A stretch of 64,000 bases of DNA from Streptomyces sp. CNQ-509 (GCF_001011035.1 NZ_CP011492.1:3047501-3111500), one strand, 5' to 3'; counted from the first letter of the stretch, positions 1 through 8,385 are shown. A program made the numbers and translations. The notes: generated by a model from the letters alone, not told the origin.

Positions 1-2010
1 CTGCACCCGGCCGTCGAGGAGATGCCCGGCGCCGGACGACGCCGCCGTGAAGAGGAGCCGCACGAGCAGCCCCGCGGCACCCACCGCGACGACGGCCCAG
101 ACCCGGTCGCGGTCGACGGGGCCGGGGGCCAGCAGCGTGCGGCCCAGCTCGACGACGGCGAGCAGCGGCACGAGTCCCGCGAGGGCCCCGACGACCTGGA
201 GGAGGACGACGGCGGCGAACCCGCGGAAGTGCGGGCGGAGGAGTCCGGAGACCGTACGAGAGGGCGCGGGCGGCGCGGGCACGGGGCGTCTCTCGGCGGG
301 GCGGGCGTCCCCGTCCGGCGATGCGGGCGGAGTCCGCGCCGGGTCAGCCTGCGTGCCGGCCGCGTGCGGGGTCGCCGGCACCGCGCCAGCGTCCGCGGAC
401 GGCGCCTCGGCATCCGGCGGCACCGGGACGGCTTCTGCACGTACCGCATCGGCCTCCGGCCGCGGACCGCCGGCGTCCGGAGGCGGCGGGCCCTCCTCCG
501 CGCGGCGCGGTAGCACCGTCGTGGCGATCAGGACCGCCACCACCAGCAGCGCCGCGCAGAGCATCAGGCCCAGTGCGTATCCGTTGTTGAGGGACGCCGC
601 GCTCGGGGACTCCCCCGTCCGGTGGTGGGCCGCGGTGCCGAGGGCCGCCAGACCCAGGGCGGCGCCCAGTTGGCGGGCGCTGTTGAGCAGGCCGGACGCC
701 ATGCCCGCCTCGTGGGCCGCCACGCCGCCGGTGGCGACGCTGACCAGCGGGCCGAGGACGAGGCCGAAGCCGACGCTGGCCAGGATCGAGGGCCCGAGCA
801 CGTCCGCCGCGTACGTACCGTCCGCGTCCATGAGCCCGAACCAGGCGAAGCCGGCCGCCGTCAGCAGTCCGCCGCCGGCGAGCAGGAGCCTCGGCGCGTA
901 CCGGTAGCCGAGCTTCACCGCGAGCACCGAGCCGGCGACCACCCCGAGGGCGAACGGCAGGAACTGCAGGCCGGTCTCGGCCGGGCCGTTGCCCAGGACC
1001 CGCTGGAGGTAGAGCGACATGAAGTAGAACGACGAGGCCATCGCGGCACCGATCACCAGCGTGTACGTGATCGCGCCGAGCACCGCGCGGTTCGCGAGCA
1101 GGCCGAGGCGGACCAACGGGTCCCGGCCGGTGGTCCGTTCGACCGCGACGAACGCCGTCAGCAGCGCGAGGGCGACGGCGAGCGTCGTGACCGTGACGGC
1201 GGAGGTCCAGGCGTGCCGGTCCGTACGGACGATGCCGAACACCAGCAGCGACATGCCGCCCGTCGCCAGCACTCCCCCGAGAACGTCGGGACGGCCCTGC
1301 TCCCGGGCCCGCTCCCCGCGCCACTCCACGCCCCCGCTCGTGCCACGGTCCCCGCCGCCGACGAGCCCCCGTGGCCCGTCGGTCGCGACGCCGCGCCAGG
1401 TCATCGCCAGCGCGACCAGCGCCATCGGCACGTTCACGAACATCACCCAGCGCCAGCCCGCGTACTCCGTGAGCACTCCCCCGATCAGCACCCCCAGCGC
1501 GCCGCCCGCGGCGTTCATCGCGCTCCAGATGCCGAACGCCCGGACCCGCGCCCGCCCTCCCGGGAACGTCGCCGTCAGCAGCGCCAGCCCTGCCGGGGCG
1601 AGGGCCGCGGCGCCGACGCCCTGCGCGGCCCGCGCCGCGACCAGGTGCCCGGGCTCGGTGGCGAAGCCGCCGAGGAGCGAGGCGGCGCCGAAGAGGCCGA
1701 GGCCGACGAGCAGCATCCGCTTCTGCCCGTAGCGGTCGGCGGCCTTGCCGCCCAGCAGGAGCAGCCCGCCGAACGTGAGCGCGTACGCGTGGATGACCCA
1801 CGTGAGGCCCACCTCGCCGAAGCCGAGGGCGGCGCCGATCTCCGGCAGCCCGACGTTCACCACCGACAGGTCCAGCGAGACCAGGAACTGCACCACCGCC
1901 GCCGTGGCCAGCACGAGCCCCGCCCGCGCCGCGCCCCCGGAGCCCTTCGCCGGCCCCTCCCGGCCCGGCGCCGCTCCCGGGTCCGCCGTCCCGGCCCGCT
2001 CCCCCGTCAT
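1..2010 (-). CDS. DHA2-type MFS transporter continuing in frame into an ABC exporter membrane domain (3' end outside window)
   Basis: Start ATG at 2010 behind GGGAGG. About 670 residues are visible with no in-frame stop down to base 1. Residues 1-500 are a 14-helix DHA2 drug:proton antiporter: an N-terminal LDLSVVNVGLPEIG-type helix 1, a D-RYGQKR loop between helices 2 and 3, and conserved membrane segments up to about residue 497. A Pro/Ala/Glu-rich linker of about 85 residues follows. From about residue 586 the frame encodes what looks like the first two helices of an ABC-exporter transmembrane domain (LLRPHFRG..., then a helix ending near LLVRLLFTA). Either this is a true MFS-ABC fusion, or a frameshift or sequencing error has removed a stop. 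The gene is divergent from the TetR gene at 2153 and probably controlled by it. MFS assignment is firm; the fusion is seen in the sequence but its second half lies outside the window. Confidence 0.85.
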   Translation of the reverse strand, partial: MTGERAGTADPGAAPGREGPAKGSGGAARAGLVLATAAVVQFLVSLDLSVVNVGLPEIGAALGFGEVGLTWVIHAYALTFGGLLLLGGKAADRYGQKRMLLVGLGLFGAASLLGGFATEPGHLVAARAAQGVGAAALAPAGLALLTATFPGGRARVRAFGIWSAMNAAGGALGVLIGGVLTEYAGWRWVMFVNVPMALVALAMTWRGVATDGPRGLVGGGDRGTSGGVEWRGERAREQGRPDVLGGVLATGGMSLLVFGIVRTDRHAWTSAVTVTTLAVALALLTAFVAVERTTGRDPLVRLGLLANRAVLGAITYTLVIGAAMASSFYFMSLYLQRVLGNGPAETGLQFLPFALGVVAGSVLAVKLGYRYAPRLLLAGGGLLTAAGFAWFGLMDADGTYAADVLGPSILASVGFGLVLGPLVSVATGGVAAHEAGMASGLLNSARQLGAALGLAALGTAAHHRTGESPSAASLNNGYALGLMLCAALLVVAVLIATTVLPRRAEEGPPPPDAGGPRPEADAVRAEAVPVPPDAEAPSADAGAVPATPHAAGTQADPARTPPASPDGDARPAERRPVPAPPAPSRTVSGLLRPHFRGFAAVVLLQVVGALAGLVPLLAVVELGRTLLAPGPVDRDRVWAVVAVGAAGLLVRLLFTAASSGAGHLLDGRVQ

Positions 2011-2033
2011 GATCCCTCCCGTGGTCCACCGAC

Positions 2034-2061
2034 TTCCGGAACATGTTCCGGAACACGTTCC
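2034..2061. promoter_or_regulatory. Tandem palindromic operator between MFS and TetR genes
   Basis: GGAACATGTTCC (2038-2049) is a perfect palindrome and is followed without gap by GGAACACGTTCC (2050-2061), which has one mismatch. The first palindrome extends to 20 bp (2034-2053). It lies about 25 bp from the MFS start and about 90 bp from the TetR start. This is the arrangement expected for a TetR dimer-pair operator that controls both divergent genes. Confidence 0.7.
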
Positions 2062-2152
2062 TAAAGTACACCACCCCTCGGACAGCACCCCGGAAATACC
2101 ACCTGACCAGCGTCGATTTCCCCGGCAACCCCCGGGGCAGGATGATGGGACG

Positions 2153-2884
2153 GTGCCCGGACAACGAGACCGCCGACAGCCCGCCGCGACACCCGCCGAC
2201 CGCACGGACCGCACGGACCGCCCCGGCCGCACCGGCCGGCCGCGCTCGACGTCGCGCGCCGAGATCCTCGCGGCGGCCCGCCGGGTCATCGACCAGGACG
2301 GCTGGGAGACGCTGACCGTCCGCCGCCTGGCCGCCGAGATCGGCGTCGGAACGACGACGCTCTACCACCACGTGCACAACAAGGACGACCTCGTGGTCGA
2401 GCTGGTCAACCAGCACCTCGACCAGCTCGCGCGCCCCGAGCTGCCCGACGACCCGCGCGAGCGCATCGTCGTCGCCGCCACGACGATGCACGACGCGCTC
2501 ACCAACTGGCCCTGGGCGGCGGAGGCGCTGACCGCGGACGGCTTCATCGGGCGGCTCGGCGACTCCGCCCTGTGGATCGTGGAGACGATCGTCGCCGGCG
2601 CGGTGGCCGCCGGGGCCACGCAGGAGCAGGCCGTCGACGTCTTCCGGAGCATCTGGTACTACACCGTCGGCGAAGTCCTCGTCCGCGCGCGCTCCGACCG
2701 CCGCCGCGCCGACGTCGGCACCGCCGACCTGGCGTACGGCCTGCGCCGCCTCGATCCGTCCCGCCAGCCGCAGTTGGCGGCCATCGGCGACCTGTGGCCG
2801 GAGCGCTCGGCCGTCGACCTGTATCCGCAGGTCCTGCGGATCATCGTCGACGGACTCCTCGCCGCGGCCGGCCGGACCGCCTGA
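2153..2884 (+). CDS. TetR family regulator with TetR-class C-terminal domain
   Basis: GTG start at 2153 chosen because GATGGGA lies just upstream; the open frame further upstream runs through the divergent promoter. 243 residues. An Asp/Arg/Thr-rich basic N-terminal tail of about 35 residues precedes the HTH (SRAEILAAARRVID... TVRRLAAEIGVGTTTLYHHV, about residues 37-80). The TLYHHV-NKDDL recognition helix and the C-terminal part (WPWAAEAL, YYTVGEVL) resemble the TetR/tetracycline-repressor C-terminal family that senses small drugs. It is divergent from the MFS gene at 2010 and immediately upstream of a second, co-oriented MFS gene at 2998, so it may regulate both. Ligand unknown. Confidence 0.88.
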   Translation: MPGQRDRRQPAATPADRTDRTDRPGRTGRPRSTSRAEILAAARRVIDQDGWETLTVRRLAAEIGVGTTTLYHHVHNKDDLVVELVNQHLDQLARPELPDDPRERIVVAATTMHDALTNWPWAAEALTADGFIGRLGDSALWIVETIVAGAVAAGATQEQAVDVFRSIWYYTVGEVLVRARSDRRRADVGTADLAYGLRRLDPSRQPQLAAIGDLWPERSAVDLYPQVLRIIVDGLLAAAGRTA

Positions 2885-2925
2885 GCCCGCCCCACCCCAC
2901 TCCCGCACCGACGCCTGCCCAACAA

Positions 2926-2960
2926 TTTGAACAAAACAACAACTAGAACTATCGTTCAAA
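2926..2960 (+). promoter_or_regulatory. Promoter with overlapping inverted repeat before the second MFS gene
   Basis: TTGAAC (2927-2932), 17 nt, TATCGT (2950-2955) fits a housekeeping sigma promoter about 40 nt before the ATG at 2998. The AT-rich patch also holds TTTGAAC (2926-2932) opposite GTTCAAA (2954-2960), and a tighter GAAC-TATC-GTTC (2946-2957) covering the -10. An operator lying on the promoter is the natural reading; the TetR at 2153 or at 4694 is the likely ligand. Confidence 0.6.
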
Positions 2961-2997
2961 AAGAGGCCAGTCGTCCACACCGCCGAGGGAGCCCCGC

Positions 2998-4524
2998 ATG
3001 ACCACGCCCGTCACCCGCCGCGCAGGACCCCGGGAGTGGGCGGGGCTCGCCGTGCTCGCCGTGCCGACCGTGCTGCTCGGCCTGGACGTCACCGTCCTCT
3101 ACCTCGCGCTCCCCGCGCTCGCCGCCGAGTTGCGCCCCAGCGGCACCCAATCCCTGTGGATCATGGACGCGTACGGCTTCCTGATCGCCGGATTCCTCGT
3201 CACCATGGGCACGTTGGGCGACCGCTTCGGCCGCCGCCGGCTGCTGCTCGTCGGCGCTGCCGCCTTCGCGGCCGCGTCGGTCGCCGCCGCGTACGCCCCC
3301 AGCGCGGAGGCGCTCATCGCCGCCCGCGCGGCGCTCGGGGTCGCCGGGGCGACGCTGATGCCGTCGACGCTCGCGCTGATCAGCAACATGTTCACCGACG
3401 CCCGCCAGCGCGCGCTGGCCATCGGCATCTGGGCGACGATGTTCGCGCTGGGCATGGCCGCCGGGCCGCTCGTCGGCGGGGCCCTGCTGGAGCGCTTCTG
3501 GTGGGGTTCGGCGTTCCTCGTCGCCGTACCGATGATCGCGGTGGTGCTGGTCGCGGCGCCATTCCTGCTGCCCGAGTACCGGGCGCGCCAGGACGGGCCC
3601 TTCGACCTCCCCAGCGTCGCGCTGTCACTCGCCGCGATCCTGCCCGTGGTCTACGCGGTCAAGCACGTCGCCGCCGAGGGGACCGGCGGCCTGGGCGGGA
3701 TCACGGTGCCGGCGCTGGCCGCCGGGGCGGCCGCGGGGGTGTGGTTCGTACGGCGGCAGCGCACGCTCGCCGCGCCGCTGCTGGACCTGCGGCTCTTCGC
3801 CGAGCGGACCTTCGGGGTGGCGCTCGGGCTGCTGCTGGTCGGGCTCGTCGGTGTCGGCGGGGTGATGTATCTGGTCACGCAGCACCTGCAGTTGGTCGAG
3901 GGCATGACGCCGCTGGCCGCGGGGGTGTGGATGGGCCCGCCGGCGCTGATGATGTTCGTCGCCGCGATCGGGGCGCCGCTGCTGGCGCGCAGAGTCCGTC
4001 CGGGGTACGTCGTCGGGGCGACGCTCGGCGCGTCCACGGTCGGGTACGGGCTGCTCGCCACCGTCGACCGCGCGGACGGCGCGGCCCCGGTCGTCACCGG
4101 CTTCGCGCTCGTCTATCTCGGGCTCGGCGCCCTCGCCGCGCTCGGTACGGACCTGGTCGTCGGCTCGGCGCCGCCGGCGAAGGCGGGCTCCGCGTCCGCG
4201 CTGTCGGAGACGGTGCAGGAACTGGGGCTCGCGGTGGGGGTCGCGGTGCTGGGAAGCGTCACGACGGTGGTGTACCGCGCCCGGATGGAGGGGTGGATCC
4301 CGGCCGGGCTGCAGGGCGGCGCGCGCGAGGCGGCGGGCGACAGCCTCCCGGCCGCCGTGGAGGCGGAGGTGCCGGTGCAGGTGCTACGGCGGTCGGAGGA
4401 GGCGTTCGTCTCCGGGCTGAACGTGGCCACGGGGATCATGGGGGTCGCGGTGGCGGCGCTCGCGGTGGTGGCGGCGGTGGCACTGCGGGGAGTGGGGCCG
4501 GCCCGGGAGGAGGAAGGCGGCTGA
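2998..4524 (+). CDS. DHA2 family MFS drug transporter (SmvA/QacA-like)
   Basis: ATG at 2998 after GAGGGAG. 508 residues, usual length for a 14-helix drug:H+ antiporter. Helix 1 carries LLGLDVTVLYLALPALA with the conserved acidic residue of the family; motif A is GTLGDRFGRRRLLL (about residues 72-85); motif C-like GMAAGPLVGGALL (about 155). SLWIMDAYGFLIAGFLVTMG is typical of quaternary-ammonium/dye exporters of the SmvA/QacA type. It sits between two TetR genes in the same orientation. Substrate cannot be read from the sequence. Inner membrane. Confidence 0.9.
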   Translation: MTTPVTRRAGPREWAGLAVLAVPTVLLGLDVTVLYLALPALAAELRPSGTQSLWIMDAYGFLIAGFLVTMGTLGDRFGRRRLLLVGAAAFAAASVAAAYAPSAEALIAARAALGVAGATLMPSTLALISNMFTDARQRALAIGIWATMFALGMAAGPLVGGALLERFWWGSAFLVAVPMIAVVLVAAPFLLPEYRARQDGPFDLPSVALSLAAILPVVYAVKHVAAEGTGGLGGITVPALAAGAAAGVWFVRRQRTLAAPLLDLRLFAERTFGVALGLLLVGLVGVGGVMYLVTQHLQLVEGMTPLAAGVWMGPPALMMFVAAIGAPLLARRVRPGYVVGATLGASTVGYGLLATVDRADGAAPVVTGFALVYLGLGALAALGTDLVVGSAPPAKAGSASALSETVQELGLAVGVAVLGSVTTVVYRARMEGWIPAGLQGGAREAAGDSLPAAVEAEVPVQVLRRSEEAFVSGLNVATGIMGVAVAALAVVAAVALRGVGPAREEEGG

Positions 4525-4693
4525 GCGCGGTGGCCGGTTCAGGGGTGCGCGGCCCGTAGCGCCGGGGCCTGCTGCCTCGTACGGCTCCGCGACCCGCATC
4601 GTACGGGCCGCTCCCCCGGCCCGTACGGGCCCGCCGGCCGCCGCGCCCCCGACTACCCTGGTCCCACCCACCACCCCGACGGGAGCCCGCATC

Positions 4694-5281
4694 GTGGAGC
4701 ACGGCGTGACGCGCCGCAAGGCCGAGCCCGTCACCGACGGCCGCCGCGCCCGCGGCGCGCGCCGCCGGGCGGAGATCATCGAGGCCACGCTCCGCGTCGT
4801 CCAGCGCGACGGCGCCGGCGGCGTCACGCACCGCACCGTGGCCCGCGAGGCGGACGTCACCACCAGCCTCACCGCGTACTACTTCGCCACCCTCGACGAC
4901 CTGCTGGTGGCGGCGCTGTCCACGGTCGCCGACGAGTACACCCGCCGGCTGCACGAGATCATCGAGAGCGACACCGACGACCTCGAAGGACTCGCCGCCC
5001 TCGTCGCCTCCGCGGGCGGCGAGGGCCGCCGGCGCGCGCTCGCCGAGCGCGAGTTGTCCACGATGGCCGCCCGCCGCCCCGCCCTGCGGCCGGTCGCGCG
5101 GCGGTGGCGGGAGGTGGTGGCGCAGATCGGCGAGCGGCACTCCACCGACCCGCGGGCGGTCGACGCGCTCGTCGCCGCGACGGACGGGCTGTGCGCGGAC
5201 ATCCTGCTCACCGACGCCCGCCCGGACGTCCGCCGGATCCGCGCCGTGCTCGCGCACAGCCTGCGGACCGGCGAGGACTAG
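4694..5281 (+). CDS. TetR family regulator; stop codon supplied by a MITE end
   Basis: GTG at 4694 with GGGAG 8 nt upstream. 195 residues. HTH at about 25-70 (RAEIIEATLRVVQRDGAGGVTHRTVAREADVTT then AYYFATLDDLL). The substitution SLTAYYFATLDDLLVAAL in the recognition region is common in streptomycete TetR regulators next to MFS genes. Lies 169 nt behind the MFS gene in the same direction and may act on it. Its TAG stop (5279-5281) is inside the CTAG that begins the inverted-repeat element 5278-5525, so the native C-terminus may have been replaced or slightly cut. The 169-nt gap in front holds nothing else I recognise. Confidence 0.87.
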   Translation: MEHGVTRRKAEPVTDGRRARGARRRAEIIEATLRVVQRDGAGGVTHRTVAREADVTTSLTAYYFATLDDLLVAALSTVADEYTRRLHEIIESDTDDLEGLAALVASAGGEGRRRALAERELSTMAARRPALRPVARRWREVVAQIGERHSTDPRAVDALVAATDGLCADILLTDARPDVRRIRAVLAHSLRTGED

Positions 5282-5525
5282 GCCCTGTCCGACAAATCCC
5301 GCCTGCGTCTGGGGGTACCGCCCACGTGCGCGCAGCGAAGTGAGGGGAGCCTGGCACGCACGCTCGCTGCGTTGTCGGATCGACCGAAGAGGCCCGCTAT
5401 GCGGTCGGCCCTCCGCCTTGCGATCGCACGCACCAGACGCCTGGGGGTACCGCCCAGACGCGCCTGCACACTGTGGGGGAGCCCGCCCACAGTGCGGACG
5501 GCGCTATGTGCCCGACAGGGCCTAG
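5278..5525. mobile_element. MITE-like non-coding element with CTAG-bounded terminal inverted repeats
   Basis: The left end reads CTAGGCCCTGTCCGACA (from 5278) and the right end, on the other strand, CTAGGCCCTGTCGGGCA (from 5525): 12 identical bases, then about 9 more matches in the next 14. About 248 bp, no transposase. Inside are a motif CTGGGGGTACCGCCCA repeated twice (near 5309 and 5440) and short hairpins (e.g. CACTGTGGG/CCCACAGTG around 5468-5494). Ends of the GGCCCTGTCCG type with CTAG targets are, from memory, like those of IS5-family elements in Streptomyces, so this is probably a deletion derivative mobilised in trans. Confidence 0.6.
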
Positions 5526-5572
5526 AGGCCGGGAGGGCTCAAGGGGCGGGAAGGGCTAGAGGGCGGGAAGGG

Positions 5573-5980
5573 CTAGTCGACCACCGCGGCGACGGCCTCG
5601 ATCTCCACGAGCTGGTCGTGGTAGCCGAGGACGGTGACGCCCATCAGCGTGCTGGGCACGTCGTGTTCGCCGAAGGCGTCCCGTACCACCCCCCACGCCT
5701 TCACCAGATCCTCCTGGCGGGTGGAGGCGACGAGGACGCGGGTGCTGATCACGTCCGGCAGCGCGGCGCCCGCGTCCGCAAGCGCGGTGCGCAGGTTCTC
5801 GACGGACTTGGCCGCCTGCCCGGCGAAGTCCCCGACCGCGGCGGTGGAGCCGTCCGCGTTCAGCGGGCAGGCGCCCGCGAGGAAGATCAGCCGGGCCTCG
5901 GCGGGCGCCGTGGCGGCGTAGGCGTACTCGGCGACGTCCGACAGGGAATCGGAGCGGATGAGTGTGACGGCACGGGGCAC
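5573..5980 (-). CDS. Rid (YjgF/YER057c/UK114) family protein
   Basis: About 135 residues, normal for a Rid subunit (homotrimer, cytosolic). The upstream TTG at 5986 abuts the Shine-Dalgarno, whereas GTG at 5980 is six nt after AAGGAG (5989-5994), so 5980 is taken as the start. The fold is recognisable from LIFLAGACPLNADG, the QAAKSVENLRTALADAGA helix, and VPSTLMGVTVLGYHDQLVEIEAVA at the end. The catalytic Arg of true RidA (in the ...R.. of the 100s strand) is not obvious, so it may belong to a Rid2-7 subgroup rather than to the enamine/imine deaminase RidA. One of three Rid genes in the window. Confidence 0.85.
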   Translation of the reverse strand: MPRAVTLIRSDSLSDVAEYAYAATAPAEARLIFLAGACPLNADGSTAAVGDFAGQAAKSVENLRTALADAGAALPDVISTRVLVASTRQEDLVKAWGVVRDAFGEHDVPSTLMGVTVLGYHDQLVEIEAVAAVVD

Positions 5981-6088
5981 GGGCAACTCCTTCTGAGCGG
6001 GGATCGGGCACCTACGACCCTCGCAAGGACCGGGCCCCGCCCGCCACGCATTTCTCTACGCCCCCGAGAGCGCCGGCAGTCCCGGGCG

Positions 6089-6679
6089 TTACACGGGGCA
6101 GGGGTGGTAGTGCAGGCTCAGCGCCTCGTCGACGGCCGTGCTGGTGCGGGTGGAGGCGGCGATGACCTCCGGCCAGGAGCCGTACTTGGCGTAGAGCTGG
6201 TCGGCCGTCGGGCCGAGAGGGTTGCCGTACTTGGCCTGGTTGCGCTCCTCCAGGACGCGCACCTCTTCCGGCGACATCCCGGCGCGGGTGATCTCCTTGG
6301 CCTGGTTGCGCATGTCGACCAGCTTCCTGGCGACCTCCTCGTCGGACGCGCCGTCCGCCCGCATCCGGGCCTCCGTGCGGCGCATGTCCTCCAGCAGCCC
6401 GTGGTAGCGCATCCGGGTCTGCTGGGCCTCGGCCTTCTCGTCCCACGGCAGCACCCGGATCCGGCACACGACGGGATCGGGGCTGGGGCAGGGCTCGGCG
6501 GCCGGGGCGGGCGGTGCGAGCGGGGCGGTGATGACGGAGCCGCAGGCTCCGGACGGGCAGGCGGCGGCGGGGTCCGCGGCCGGGCCCGTGAGCAGGGCGG
6601 CGGCGGTGAGGAGGGGCGCGAAGAGGAGCAGGAGGGCGCGCCGTAGCCGGTCCGCGCCGCGGGGAACGTATACAGACAT
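6089..6679 (-). CDS. Secreted protein of unknown function
   Basis: ATG at 6679 chosen because the next residues (SVYVPRGADRLRR, then a 20-residue hydrophobic stretch and an AxA-like site before CPSGACGS) make a signal peptide; a longer frame starting at 6724 adds only a basic tail. About 196 residues. Four cysteines in the first part of the mature protein (CPSGAC, PCPSPDPVVC) could form disulfides. The C-terminal 120 residues are helical and charged, with an RNQAKEI...SPEEVRVLEERNQAKYGNPLGPTADQLYAKYG stretch rich in polar helix. I do not recognise a named family. No operon partner is evident. Confidence 0.65.
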   Translation of the reverse strand: MSVYVPRGADRLRRALLLLFAPLLTAAALLTGPAADPAAACPSGACGSVITAPLAPPAPAAEPCPSPDPVVCRIRVLPWDEKAEAQQTRMRYHGLLEDMRRTEARMRADGASDEEVARKLVDMRNQAKEITRAGMSPEEVRVLEERNQAKYGNPLGPTADQLYAKYGSWPEVIAASTRTSTAVDEALSLHYHPCPV

Positions 6680-6784
6680 ACGCGGAGCTTTGCCCCGGGT
6701 ACGCATACGGTCCCGCAGGCGCACCGGCGACGCCCCCGCCCGGCGGACGCCCCGCCCACCGCCGTGCCCCCTGCGGCCCCCGGG

Positions 6785-7144
6785 TCAGATCACGCCGTCG
6801 AGGTCCCGCAGGAGGCGGGCCCTGGAGCGGGCGCCGACCACGGACCGTACGGGCTCGCCGCCCTGGAAGACGAGCAGCGTCGGCACCGCGAGGACGCCGT
6901 GCGCGACGGTCGTCAGCGGATTGTGGTCGACGTCGAGGCGTACGGCCCTGACCCGGTCGCCCAGTTCGGCGGCGAGCGCGCCGATGACCGGGGTGAGCTG
7001 CTTGCACGACGGGCACCACTGGGCGGTGAACTGCACCAGCACCGGCACGTCCGCGCGCAGCACCTCCTCGGCGAAGGTCTCGTCCGTGACGTACGGAACG
7101 CCCTGGGTGGTCGTCTGCGGTGTCGTCCCCGGTGTGGTCGTCAT
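6785..7144 (-). CDS. Thioredoxin-family protein with WCPSC active site
   Basis: 119 residues, thioredoxin size. The active site is W43-C-P-S-C47 instead of the classic WCGPC, which should change redox potential. The cis-Pro element is present as VLAVPTLLVFQGGEPV (about 85-100). A Thr/Gln/Pro-rich tail of about 15 residues precedes the fold; no signal peptide, so cytosolic. It starts 13 nt after the end of the MerR gene at 7158 on the same strand, so the two are almost certainly one transcript. The context suggests a redox or metal stress response controlled by that MerR protein (inference). Confidence 0.88.
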   Translation of the reverse strand: MTTTPGTTPQTTTQGVPYVTDETFAEEVLRADVPVLVQFTAQWCPSCKQLTPVIGALAAELGDRVRAVRLDVDHNPLTTVAHGVLAVPTLLVFQGGEPVRSVVGARSRARLLRDLDGVI

Positions 7145-7157
7145 GTGGCCTCTCCCG

Positions 7158-7568
7158 TCAGCCGCAGCACAGCGGCACGTCTCCGTCGGTCCCGGCCGCG
7201 CCGCACGGCGCCGGCAGCGCCTCGGCGCGCGCCAACTGCGCGGTCAGGTGGTCGCGCGCCGCCCGCAGTTCGGCCATCAGCCCGTCCAGCTCGGCGATCT
7301 TCCTGCGGTACACCGCGCGCGCGTCGGGGCACGAGTCGCCCGCCGGATGGCCGGCGCGCAGGCACTCCACGAACGGGCGGGTGTCCTCCAGCTCGAAGCC
7401 GAAGTCCTGCAGCGTGCGGATCTGCGCGACGAGCCGCAGGGCGTCGTCGCCGTACACGCGGTGGCCGTTGGCGCCGCGGTCGGCGGCGGGCAGCAGCCCG
7501 CGCGACTCGTAGTAGCGCAGGGTCCGCGTGCTGACCCCGGCCCTCTCGGCGAGTTCCCCGATGCGCAT
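7158..7568 (-). CDS. MerR family regulator, cysteine-rich
   Basis: 136 residues. N-terminal winged HTH MRIGELAERAGVSTRTLRYYESRGLLP is a textbook MerR start; a dimerisation helix follows (about 80-115). Cysteines occur at about 69 (VECLRAGH), 79 (DSCPDAR), 121 (PCG) and a terminal CC pair (PLCCG), a pattern suited to metal or thiol sensing, but not the fixed SoxR 2Fe-2S spacing. It heads a two-gene unit with the thioredoxin at 6785. The reverse-strand promoter must lie in 7569-7616, where GACGTTAGACGTTGACGCCGACGTC-like repeats of GACGT occur. Confidence 0.88.
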   Translation of the reverse strand: MRIGELAERAGVSTRTLRYYESRGLLPAADRGANGHRVYGDDALRLVAQIRTLQDFGFELEDTRPFVECLRAGHPAGDSCPDARAVYRRKIAELDGLMAELRAARDHLTAQLARAEALPAPCGAAGTDGDVPLCCG

Positions 7569-7616
7569 ACGGCCGACGTTAGACGTTGACGCCGACGTCA
7601 GGACAAGCGCGGGACC

Positions 7617-8264
7617 CTACGCTTCCGGCCGGCGGGCCAGGACGTAGGCGCGCGTCGTCTCGGGCTCCTGGGGGTAGTGGGCGCGCTCCAGCGTGGCCTC
7701 GACCTCGAAGCCGGCGGCGCCGAGCAGGGCGGCCACCGCCGCCGGCTCCAGGAAGCGGAAGTCCACGTCGACCGGGTGCCCCCACCAGTCGTCCAGGTGC
7801 CGCACCTCGGTGCCGACGTGGAACGAGACCAGCAGCCGCCCGCCGGGCCGCAGCACCCGGCGGGCCTCCGCGAACGCGGGCGCCAGTTCCTCCGGTGCGA
7901 GGTGGATGACCGAGTACAGCGCGACCGCCGCGCCGAACTCGCCGTCCGCCGCGGGCAGCCGCAGCAGGTCGCCCTCGCGGAACTCCGCCGCCGGGTGCTC
8001 GCGCCGGGCGAGCGCGACCATGCCGGGCGACAGGTCGATACCGACCGCCCGCGCCCCGTGCGCCGCGAGCCACCCCGTGACGTGCCCGGGGCCGCAGCCC
8101 AGGTCGGCGACCGGGGCGCCGTCCCCAGCCTGCTCCAGGACCGCCGCGAGCAGCGCCCGGTCCAGCGGCTTGTGCGCCAGCTCACCGCCGACGGTGCCGA
8201 GATAGGTCTCCGCCACGGTGTCGTAGCTGGTCCGGGTCCTGTCGTGGTCTCCCGCGCGCGCCAT
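7617..8264 (-). CDS. Class I SAM-dependent methyltransferase
   Basis: Start placed at ATG 8264 (second Met) because GGTGGG lies 12 nt before it and directly abuts the alternative ATG at 8276. About 215 residues. Motif I VADLGCGPGHVTGWLA (about 48-63), acidic loop GIDLSPGMVALAR, motif IV-like FGAAVALYSVIHL and post-motif RRVLRPGGRLLVSFH show a Rossmann methyltransferase of the UbiE/BioC-like type. Substrate unknown. Stands alone between the MerR/thioredoxin unit and the radical SAM gene, all on the minus strand. Confidence 0.88.
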   Translation of the reverse strand: MARAGDHDRTRTSYDTVAETYLGTVGGELAHKPLDRALLAAVLEQAGDGAPVADLGCGPGHVTGWLAAHGARAVGIDLSPGMVALARREHPAAEFREGDLLRLPAADGEFGAAVALYSVIHLAPEELAPAFAEARRVLRPGGRLLVSFHVGTEVRHLDDWWGHPVDVDFRFLEPAAVAALLGAAGFEVEATLERAHYPQEPETTRAYVLARRPEA

Positions 8265-8385
8265 GGGGCACAGCATCCCACCACGACCGCGCGGTCACGC
8301 AGGCGCCCTCGCGCCTCGCGCCCGCGCGGTCGTCGGCACCGTCACGTCGGCGCGGCGTCACCTCGGCGGCGTCACGTCCGCACCG

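Noticed and set aside
344..2980. 878-residue minus-strand frame over the first MFS and TetR genes
   Set aside because: Frame-shifted shadow; the real MFS frame begins at 2010 and is open to the window edge.
5278..5525. Intact insertion sequence
   Set aside because: No transposase ORF inside; only terminal repeats, so called MITE-like.
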